NCBI GenBank assembly: GCA_045632485.1
Contig: JAZQWT010000140.1
Span: 1 to 5,299 of the forward strand
Source: SIG575 sp045632485
Lineage (GTDB): Bacteria; Bacillota; Clostridia; Oscillospirales; Acutalibacteraceae
Direction: 5' to 3'
DNA length: 5,299 nucleotides
Shown: in pieces, positions 1 through 4,339 of the stretch
How positions within the stretch are numbered: position 1 is the first letter of the stretch
Layout: each line of letters opens with the position of its first letter
Notes under the pieces: generated by a model
The model's input: the letters and a program-made list of their open reading frames with translations, nothing else
Told to the model about the DNA's origin: nothing
Databases searched by the model: none
Position numbers and translations under genes: made by a program

Positions 1-25
1 ATAAAACGTTAGGCTGTTTACTCAT
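1..25 (-). CDS. 5' end of a divergent gene, possibly a type I sulfatase (partial)
   Basis: Only the first eight codons are in the window, read on the minus strand from the ATG at 25-23 to the left edge: MSKQPNVL. The start is well supported by a ribosome binding site (CAGGGTGA, complement of 32-39) six bases upstream and by a promoter at 60-89. Lys-x-Pro-Asn-Val-Leu just after the initiator is typical of formylglycine-dependent sulfatases and related alkaline-phosphatase-superfamily enzymes, where it begins the first beta strand before the metal-binding Asp-Asp. This family call rests on eight residues and is an inference; that a gene starts here is much surer than what it encodes. A sulfatase would fit the GH99-like/esterase operon on the other side of the region. 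Confidence 0.45.
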
Positions 26-31
26 TTAAAA

Positions 32-89
32 TCACCCTGAAAATAAATTTTGTATTCAAATTATAGCAGAATTGTACCATAAAAGGCAA
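32..89 (-). promoter_or_regulatory. Sigma-A promoter and RBS of the divergent leftward gene
   Basis: Read on the minus strand: -35 TTGCCT (complement of 84-89), 18-bp spacer, -10 TATAAT (complement of 60-65), with TGC directly upstream (66-68) making an extended -10. Transcription should start near 53. The RBS CAGGGTGA (complement of 32-39) lies six bases before the ATG, giving a short leader. The exact -10 hexamer, the TGn element and a good RBS in the right order make a chance match unlikely. Confidence 0.65.
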
Positions 90-301
90 CCCGGTAGCCG
101 TAATATTCGGCAAATAAGCTTTTGTTCGGTATCAGCCATAGTTTTATTTAAAAGTTTTATTTTCGAAACTGCATAGTCCGTCCTTTGTAGGTTCTCTGAA
201 GGCGTAGACACAAGGGGCATATAAATCAAAATATGCCGAAGGCATCAGCCTTCAGATGCCGTTATCTTTAACAAATGACAGGTAAACAAGTTGTTGCTTT
301 T
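90..301. other. Intergenic region between divergent promoters
   Basis: About 210 bases with no convincing gene. It contains a 10-bp direct repeat AGTTTTATTT at 140-149 and 153-162, and a hairpin cluster at 216-260 listed separately. A 33-codon open frame exists on the minus strand (245-144, starting MPSAYFDLYA), but its start codon lies inside the hairpins and only AAGG three bases upstream resembles an RBS, so it is not called as a gene. No tRNA, CRISPR or recognised riboswitch was seen. Confidence 0.5.
216..260. repeat. Cluster of adjacent and alternative hairpins (extragenic repeat-like)
   Basis: Two perfect inverted repeats abut. GGCATAT (216-222) pairs with ATATGCC (231-237) around an 8-base loop, and GAAGGC (238-243) pairs with GCCTTC (248-253) around ATCA. 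Two exclusive pairings also exist: ATGCC (233-237) with GGCAT (241-245) around GAA, and GGCATC (241-246) with GATGCC (255-260). No T-run follows, so it is not an intrinsic terminator. Clostridia genomes carry extragenic repeats built from short GCCGAAGGC-type hairpins, and this may be a degenerate copy; that link is from memory and untested. Confidence 0.55.
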
Positions 302-330
302 TTGAAAAATTTTTTCTTTTGTGTTATAAT
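302..330 (+). promoter_or_regulatory. Sigma-A promoter of the DUF4375 gene
   Basis: TTGAAA (302-307), a 17-bp spacer and the consensus TATAAT (325-330), with TGT at 322-324 forming an extended -10. The start of transcription is expected near 337, about 25 bases before the ATG at 362. Because the promoter lies downstream of the more distal in-frame ATG at 275, it excludes that ATG as the start on this transcript. Confidence 0.8.
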
Positions 331-346
331 AACAAAAAACATTATA

Positions 347-354
347 AAAGGAAG
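347..354 (+). promoter_or_regulatory. RBS that fixes the DUF4375 gene start
   Basis: AAAGGAAG sits seven bases before the ATG at 362. The in-frame ATG at 275 has no comparable purine-rich site, so 362 is chosen as the start. Confidence 0.75.
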
Positions 355-361
355 TATCGGT

Positions 362-883
362 ATGGGATTTTTAGGTGCATTGCTTTCCAATATAAAAAAC
401 ATGAAAAAAGCAAAAAAATTCAGAGCTATGGGCAAGGAGGATTTACTTGCTTTAAATGACGAGGAATTTTATGAAATGATTTTTTGTGTATGTGAAGATG
501 CAGTTTATGACATTAAAGATTCACATATTGATGAAATACAGAAACTTGTATATTCACTGTGTAATTTTGAAGCTGAAGTTAATAATGGCGGCTTATGCCA
601 GTTCTTTGTAAATTCAAGTAGTGAATGTGCTCCTTATATAAGTAAAGCACTTGAAGAGGCAGGAGCGTTCGCTGTTAAAGATTTGTTTGATAAATTTATT
701 TCTGATAACAAAATCGATGTTAATGATTTGTCGTCTTTTAAAATTTCAGGGGTTGATGAATATGAGGCCCAAACTCAAAGATATGACTTTGACAGCTTTG
801 ATAATAAGTTTTACGAAGATGAAAATCTGCATCAGCTCATAATTGATTATTCCAGAAAAAACATTGAACAACTAATGAAATAA
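362..883 (+). CDS. DUF4375 / DMP19-like acidic protein
   Basis: This 173-residue protein carries the family signature Asn-Asn-Gly-Gly-x-x-Gln-Phe-Phe-x-Asn at residues 74-84 and the C-terminal Phe-Asp-x-x-Phe-Tyr segment (146-151), both typical of DUF4375. The family includes Neisseria DMP19, a DNA-mimic protein that sequesters a transcription factor; most members are uncharacterised, so function should not be transferred. Residues 1-25 are basic (seven Lys/Arg, no Asp/Glu). The rest is strongly acidic, about 33 Asp/Glu against 12 Lys/Arg. No clear signal peptide or membrane span is seen, so it is probably cytoplasmic. It has its own promoter, and the next gene has a separate promoter 155 bp on, so it is likely monocistronic. 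An in-frame extension back to 275 would add 29 hydrophobic-rich residues but would span the promoter and lacks an RBS; it is rejected. Confidence 0.8.
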   Translation: MGFLGALLSNIKNMKKAKKFRAMGKEDLLALNDEEFYEMIFCVCEDAVYDIKDSHIDEIQKLVYSLCNFEAEVNNGGLCQFFVNSSSECAPYISKALEEAGAFAVKDLFDKFISDNKIDVNDLSSFKISGVDEYEAQTQRYDFDSFDNKFYEDENLHQLIIDYSRKNIEQLMK

Positions 884-975
884 AATATTTTTTCTGTTCA
901 TGCCACAACACCGGATTTTACCATAAAATGTTTAACCGACAACCGGCATAAGCATTAAGAGTGTTTATTGTTTTT

Positions 976-1004
976 TTGAACTGTTCGTTTTTTTGTGCTA
1001 TAGT
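976..1004 (+). promoter_or_regulatory. Sigma-A promoter of the three-gene hydrolase operon
   Basis: TTGAAC (976-981), a 17-bp spacer and TATAGT (999-1004), with TGC at 996-998 as an extended -10. The predicted start near 1011 leaves a leader of about 27 bases carrying the RBS AAGGTGG (1024-1030), seven bases before the ATG at 1038. No operator-like palindrome is evident next to it. Confidence 0.75.
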
Positions 1005-1037
1005 TTATTTGTAATCACGTAAAAAGGTGGTTTTGTT

Positions 1038-1892
1038 ATGAGTAGATTTCTGGAAGACTTTGCGGAGTTTATAAAAAATAACGACGGCAGAGTTTTTTCG
1101 ATTTGTGAAATCATCGGAAATAATGACCCTGAAAAACTTGTAATACAAGGAAATAACGCAAGCCAGAATATATATTCGATTTCAAAAATATATACGGTTA
1201 CGGCAATTGGTATTCTTTGTGACAGAGGTTTACTTAGTACCGATAATACAGTCACTGAAATACTTGGTGAGGATTGCCCCAAAGGCTATGAACCTTTCTG
1301 GGAAGAAACAACGGTTGATTTGCTTATTCGTCACAGAACCGGAATTACCGGTGGATTTGATGTGGATGTTTTTGATGCATCAGAATATAATCCTGACTAT
1401 CTAAAGGAAATTATGCTGAAAAAATGGACCTGTCCTCCTGATACGGAGAAGCATTATGAAGATGCACATTATTATATTCTTTCAAGGATTGTACATAAGG
1501 TGTCGGGAAAAACCTTGTTGGAATTTTGTTGGGAAAACATTTTTCTTCCTCTGGGTTTTAAAGAAGCTGCATGGAGTTGTTGCCCGAAAGGACATCAGAT
1601 TGGTGCAACTGAACTTTATATAAGAGTTGAAGATATGACGAAACTAGGTGCGGTTTATCTGAATGGCGGTGAATACCGTGGTAAGAGAATTGTGTCTGAT
1701 GAATGGGTGAAAACCGTTATCGGAAGACAGTATGAATTTGCACCTAACGGTATAAAAGATTCCTATAACAAAGGCGGAATGAACGGGCAGAATCTTGTGG
1801 TCATTCCGTCTGAAAACAGAGTTGTAGGTTGGCAGGGATATGACACTCGTCAGAATCCCCCTGACCTTACACGATTTGTCGCCGAGTATTAA
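1038..1892 (+). CDS. Serine hydrolase, class C beta-lactamase/esterase fold
   Basis: This 284-residue protein belongs to the broad COG1680 group (class C beta-lactamases, D-aminopeptidases, EstB-type esterases). The catalytic Ser-x-x-Lys is S47-I-S-K50, followed by the usual helix and an Arg-Thr-Gly-Ile segment near residue 100. The second motif, normally Tyr-x-Asn, is Y140-E-D142, an Asn-to-Asp change, and is followed by the characteristic Val-Ser-Gly before the next helix. The third (KTG-like) motif is probably K245-G-G247, leading into a Gly-Gln strand as in these esterases. It is short for the family and has no signal peptide, which argues against a role in the cell wall or in secreted beta-lactam resistance. 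It is the first gene of an operon with a GH99-like protein and an esterase, so an intracellular ester- or amide-cleaving role on a carbohydrate is plausible but inferred. The substrate cannot be read from the sequence. Confidence 0.82.
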   Translation: MSRFLEDFAEFIKNNDGRVFSICEIIGNNDPEKLVIQGNNASQNIYSISKIYTVTAIGILCDRGLLSTDNTVTEILGEDCPKGYEPFWEETTVDLLIRHRTGITGGFDVDVFDASEYNPDYLKEIMLKKWTCPPDTEKHYEDAHYYILSRIVHKVSGKTLLEFCWENIFLPLGFKEAAWSCCPKGHQIGATELYIRVEDMTKLGAVYLNGGEYRGKRIVSDEWVKTVIGRQYEFAPNGIKDSYNKGGMNGQNLVVIPSENRVVGWQGYDTRQNPPDLTRFVAEY

Positions 1893-1912
1893 TTTTAAGG
1901 GAGGAAAGAAAT

Positions 1913-3043
1913 ATGGGTAAATATGATATTGCGGCTTTCATATGGCCGTCTTATACAGGTGACGAGCCTCGCACACGCATTTTTTGGCCGGAGGGTTACG
2001 GAGAATGGCAGACAGTAAAGGCAATGACAAACAAAGGTTATAATGGTTGCCGTTGGCCACGTATTCCCACATGGGGTTATGTGAATGAGGCTGACAGCAG
2101 AGTTATGGAAATGCAGATTGATTGTGCAGTTTCTTATGGCGTGAATGTATTTATTTATGACTGGTATTGGTATGATAACAGACCTTTCCTTGAAAACTGT
2201 CTTAATGACGGTTTCTTAAAGGCAAGAAACAATAATCAGATGAAATTTTGCCTTATGTGGGCAAACCACAATGCAACCCATCTGTGGGATAAACGAAACT
2301 CTGACCGCGACCTTTCTACCGTAATATGGAGCGGTGTTGTAAATCCGCAGATTTTCTCTGAAATATGTGACAGAACAATTGAAAAATATTTCAAAAAAGA
2401 CAACTATTATTGCATTGACGGATGTCCTGTTTATATGATTTTTGATATTGATAATTTTATTCGTTCATTCGGCACAAGCGATGAATGCAGAAAGGGTATA
2501 GAAGAATTCCGCAGAAAAACTGTCAAAGCGGGATTCAAAGGTCTTCATTTTCAGGTTGTGCACTGGAGAGACCGCGTTTTCAACTGGCTTCGCGATGAAG
2601 ATTCGCAGAAAGGTGTTACTTCCGCCGAAATGTATGATTTCCTCGGTGTTGATTCAGTGACAAACTATAACTGGGGCGGTGTAGTTGATTTCGACGGAGA
2701 TTTCAACGAAATTTCCGATAATTATATAAATGCCCTTGAAGAACATTCTTCAAAGCTTAACGTGCCTTATTATCCGAATATTTCCGTTGGCTGGGATAAT
2801 AATGTGAGATTCAACGATTTTATGCCGGGCGTTGTTGTGAATAATACTCCCGAAAACTTTAAACGTGCCTGTGAAAAAGTTAAAGAGTTTGCGGATAAGT
2901 CAATTAAAAATAACATTATGAAAGCGCCGTTTATAACAGTAAACAGCTGGAACGAATGGACAGAAACAAGTTATCTCCAGCCTGACGACCTTTACGGTTA
3001 CGGTTACCTTGAGGCAATAAAAGAAATTTTTGTTGAGGATTAA
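1913..3043 (+). CDS. GH99-like / WbsX-domain protein, probable glycosidase
   Basis: This 376-residue protein spans a complete WbsX (glycoside hydrolase 99-like) domain. Landmarks in order are an aromatic N-terminus with Glu-Trp-x-x-Val-Lys, a Tyr-Gly-Val-Asn-Val-Phe strand ending in D83-W-Y-W-Y, W116-A-N-H (usually Trp-Ala-Asn-Glu), and the C-terminal W346-N-E-W-T-E351 followed by Leu-x-Pro-Asp and Tyr-Gly-Tyr. The family was first named from O-antigen clusters as possible glycosyltransferases. True GH99 enzymes are endo-alpha-mannosidases using two glutamates three residues apart, and the E348/E351 pair matches that spacing, so hydrolysis is favoured here by inference. No signal peptide is seen, so it should act on imported oligosaccharides. 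The RBS AAGGGAGG (1897-1904) lies eight bases before the ATG, 20 bp after the previous gene. An alternative is a role in glycan synthesis, but no glycosyltransferases or polysaccharide export genes are nearby. Confidence 0.85.
   Translation: MGKYDIAAFIWPSYTGDEPRTRIFWPEGYGEWQTVKAMTNKGYNGCRWPRIPTWGYVNEADSRVMEMQIDCAVSYGVNVFIYDWYWYDNRPFLENCLNDGFLKARNNNQMKFCLMWANHNATHLWDKRNSDRDLSTVIWSGVVNPQIFSEICDRTIEKYFKKDNYYCIDGCPVYMIFDIDNFIRSFGTSDECRKGIEEFRRKTVKAGFKGLHFQVVHWRDRVFNWLRDEDSQKGVTSAEMYDFLGVDSVTNYNWGGVVDFDGDFNEISDNYINALEEHSSKLNVPYYPNISVGWDNNVRFNDFMPGVVVNNTPENFKRACEKVKEFADKSIKNNIMKAPFITVNSWNEWTETSYLQPDDLYGYGYLEAIKEIFVED
3035..3038 (+). promoter_or_regulatory. RBS of the esterase gene, inside the preceding coding region
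   Basis: GAGG lies within the last codons of the GH99-like gene, seven bases before the ATG at 3046. The stop at 3041-3043 falls between RBS and start, the arrangement expected for translational coupling. Confidence 0.6.
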
Positions 3044-3045
3044 TT

Positions 3046-3858
3046 ATGGATAATAAATTTGTTCTTCTTGAAAATATTGTATACGGAAATCACGAGAGAA
3101 ATAGGCTCGATATTTTCATTCCCGAAAAAGTAAAAGCACCGCAGGGTCTGATACTTTTTATTCACGGCGGAGGATGGCAGGCGGGGGATAAAACTGCACA
3201 CCATCCTGATGCAGAATATTTCTGTAACAAGGGCTATATAAGTGCTTCAATGAACTATCGTTATGTTGACGAAAACGTAACCGTTTATGATGAGCTTGAT
3301 GATGTGAATTCTGCCCTTGGAAAAATTAAAAACGAGTGTGCAGAAAAGGGTTTCGTTATAGAAAAAGTAATTTTGTCAGGCGGTTCTGCAGGGGCGCATC
3401 TTTCTCTGATGTATGCATACACAAGAAAGGAAAACTCTCCCGTGAAACCTGTGGCGGTAGGTGCGTATTGTCCGCCTGTCGACTGTGCATCGCCTGATTT
3501 CTGTATCGGTCTTTCAAAAGAATTTGAATCGTGGAAATACGCTGTTCTTTCTTGTTGTACAGGCGTTAAAATCACAAAGAATGATTTTTTGTACAAACCA
3601 CAGCAGGAAGCACTGAAAAAAATGTCTCCGCAGGAATACCTGACAAAAGACTGTGTTCCCACTGCAGTTTTTCACGGAATATATGATGAACTTGTGCCTT
3701 TTGGTGAAGTTGAAAACTTTGTCGGAATGCTTGACGAAAAAGGAATAAAACACGATTTTGTCATCTATGAAAATTCAAACCACGCACTTGACAAAGACCC
3801 TGATAAATCAATAGAATCAAAGAAAATTATTGAAAAATACGCAGAAATGTGTTTTTGA
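3046..3858 (+). CDS. Alpha/beta hydrolase, acetyl-esterase/BD-FAE type
   Basis: This 270-residue protein has the full set of alpha/beta-hydrolase landmarks of the COG0657 (Aes/BD-FAE-like) group. The oxyanion-hole motif is H40-G-G-G-W44. The nucleophile elbow is G112-G-S114-A-G116. The catalytic acid is D214, in His-Gly-x-x-Asp followed by Val-Pro-Phe, and the catalytic histidine is H246, in Ser-Asn-His. All three triad residues are present and correctly spaced, so the enzyme should be active. Family members remove acetyl or feruloyl groups from carbohydrates or cleave small carboxylic esters. It has no signal peptide and begins two bases after the GH99-like gene, so co-expression is expected; deacylation of the same imported glycan is the likely but unproven role. 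A terminator begins three bases after its stop codon. Its exact substrate cannot be decided, and other small-ester or peptide substrates remain possible. Confidence 0.88.
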   Translation: MDNKFVLLENIVYGNHERNRLDIFIPEKVKAPQGLILFIHGGGWQAGDKTAHHPDAEYFCNKGYISASMNYRYVDENVTVYDELDDVNSALGKIKNECAEKGFVIEKVILSGGSAGAHLSLMYAYTRKENSPVKPVAVGAYCPPVDCASPDFCIGLSKEFESWKYAVLSCCTGVKITKNDFLYKPQQEALKKMSPQEYLTKDCVPTAVFHGIYDELVPFGEVENFVGMLDEKGIKHDFVIYENSNHALDKDPDKSIESKKIIEKYAEMCF

Positions 3859-3861
3859 AAG

Positions 3862-3899
3862 AAATCTCCTGATAGTTTTTGCTATCAGGAGATTTTTTT
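3862..3899 (+). terminator. Intrinsic terminator of the hydrolase operon
   Basis: A perfect 12-bp stem (ATCTCCTGATAG 3864-3875 with its complement at 3882-3893), extended by two A-T pairs, has a TTTTTG loop and ends in a seven-T tract (3893-3899). It begins just after the TGA at 3856-3858 and separates the operon from the padR promoter. On the opposite strand only three Ts follow the stem, so it should act mainly rightward. Confidence 0.95.
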
Positions 3900-3914
3900 C
3901 GTAAATTTAAAACA

Positions 3915-3943
3915 TTGACAAAAATATAATACTGTGTTATTCT
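3915..3943 (+). promoter_or_regulatory. Sigma-A promoter of the padR-HAAS operon
   Basis: Consensus TTGACA (3915-3920), a 17-bp spacer and TATTCT (3938-3943), with TGT at 3935-3937 as an extended -10. Transcription should start near 3950, leaving a leader of about 45 bases. The promoter rules out the in-frame ATG at 3944 as the padR start. Confidence 0.8.
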
Positions 3944-3952
3944 ATGCATAGA
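3941..3952. promoter_or_regulatory. Candidate PadR operator: 12-bp perfect palindrome over the -10
   Basis: TCTATGCATAGA is a perfect palindrome that overlaps the last three bases of the -10 and reaches the expected transcription start. PadR proteins are dimers that commonly repress their own operon through dyad-symmetric sites at the promoter, so the position is right for autorepression. Binding is inferred, and the site differs from the classical ATGT/ACAT half-sites. Confidence 0.5.
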
Positions 3953-3970
3953 GTGCCGATGTATTGCACT
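3952..3970. promoter_or_regulatory. Second inverted repeat in the padR leader
   Basis: AGTGC (3952-3956) and GCACT (3966-3970) form perfect 5-bp arms with a 9-base centre. Extended half-sites (AGTGCCGATG and, on the other strand, AGTGCAATAC) remain partly similar, as in a dimer operator. It abuts the palindrome at 3941-3952 and lies just downstream of the expected transcript start. It could be a second regulator site or a small RNA hairpin. Confidence 0.35.
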
Positions 3971-3980
3971 GAAAAATCAA

Positions 3981-3986
3981 AAGGAG
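3981..3986 (+). promoter_or_regulatory. RBS that fixes the padR start
   Basis: AAGGAG lies eight bases before the ATG at 3995. It selects this start over the upstream in-frame ATG at 3944, which is inside the promoter region and has no RBS. Confidence 0.8.
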
Positions 3987-3994
3987 ATGGCAAT

Positions 3995-4339
3995 ATGAAT
4001 ATAAAAAAAGAACTCACAAAAGGCAGTTCGGCTTTGCTCGTTCTTTCTGTGCTTGAAAAGAAGGATATGTACGGATACGGAATAATCAAAGAAATTGAAT
4101 TGCGCTCTGAATTTGTTTTCTCTTTTAAAGAGGGAACGCTTTATCCTATTCTTCACGCTTTTGAAAAGCAAGGTCTTGTCGAATCCTATTGGGAAGGCAA
4201 AGAGGGAGAACGCAGAAGAAAATATTATCATCTTACTAAAAAAGGCATTAAAGTTCTCAACGAAAATAAGCAAGAATGGACATCTTATTCCGAAGCCGTT
4301 GGCAAGGTTATAGGAGGTGTTCTTAATGCAACAACATAA
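3995..4339 (+). CDS. PadR-family transcriptional regulator
   Basis: This 114-residue protein is a compact PadR regulator of the usual length for the short subfamily. The N-terminal winged helix-turn-helix shows the family hallmarks: M25-Y-G-Y-G-I-I-K (helix 2), E46-G-T-L-Y-P-I-L (recognition-helix region, 46-53), and the wing with R73-R-R-K-Y-Y-x-L-T-x-x-G (73-84). The C-terminus supplies the dimerisation helix. Such proteins usually repress their own operon and release DNA when they sense a ligand or stress. Palindromic sites at the promoter (3941-3970) are candidate targets. The gene overlaps the next one by 14 bases, which indicates a two-gene unit in which the regulator controls the HAAS-domain membrane protein. 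The inducing signal cannot be told. The start at 3995 is set by its RBS and by the promoter position. Confidence 0.93.
   Translation: MNIKKELTKGSSALLVLSVLEKKDMYGYGIIKEIELRSEFVFSFKEGTLYPILHAFEKQGLVESYWEGKEGERRRKYYHLTKKGIKVLNENKQEWTSYSEAVGKVIGGVLNATT
4312..4318 (+). promoter_or_regulatory. Strong RBS inside padR for the HAAS-domain gene
   Basis: AGGAGGT, a near-perfect Shine-Dalgarno sequence, lies seven bases before the ATG at 4326 and within the last codons of padR. It defines the start of the overlapping gene. Confidence 0.85.

Noticed and set aside
38..119. Minus-strand frame of 27 codons upstream of the divergent gene (starting MADTEQKLIC)
   Set aside because: It has no RBS and runs across the promoter of the leftward gene.
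275..361. N-terminal extension of the DUF4375 protein to the ATG at 275
   Set aside because: It would span a consensus promoter (302-330) and lacks an RBS; the ATG at 362 has AAAGGAAG at the right distance and begins the family-like sequence.
853..896. CAGAAAAAA (853-861) and TTTTTTCTG (888-896) as a terminator for the DUF4375 gene
   Set aside because: The stem is almost all A-T with a 26-base loop and overlaps the coding end, so it would be weak; no clear terminator is called for this gene.
75..928. Ten-base repeat TACCATAAAA at 75-84 and 919-928
   Set aside because: Flanking similarity is weak and the downstream CGGCA elements are at different distances; a match this short in AT-rich DNA can be chance.
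911..946. Inverted repeat ATTTTA-CCA-TAAAAT (915-929) with flanking CCGG copies
   Set aside because: The hairpin is A-T only with a 3-base loop and no T-run, and the CCGG copies are too short to be meaningful.
1038..1892. Beta-lactam resistance gene
   Set aside because: There is no signal peptide, the second motif is altered, and the operon context is carbohydrate-related; the fold alone does not imply resistance.
3285..3753. Long minus-strand open frames opposite the alpha/beta hydrolase gene
   Set aside because: The plus-strand gene carries a complete catalytic triad; the antisense frames have no RBS and encode no recognisable domain.
3944..3994. N-terminal extension of PadR to the ATG at 3944
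   Set aside because: That ATG lies before the expected transcription start, inside the palindrome, with no RBS; PadR proteins normally begin about where the 3995 start places it.
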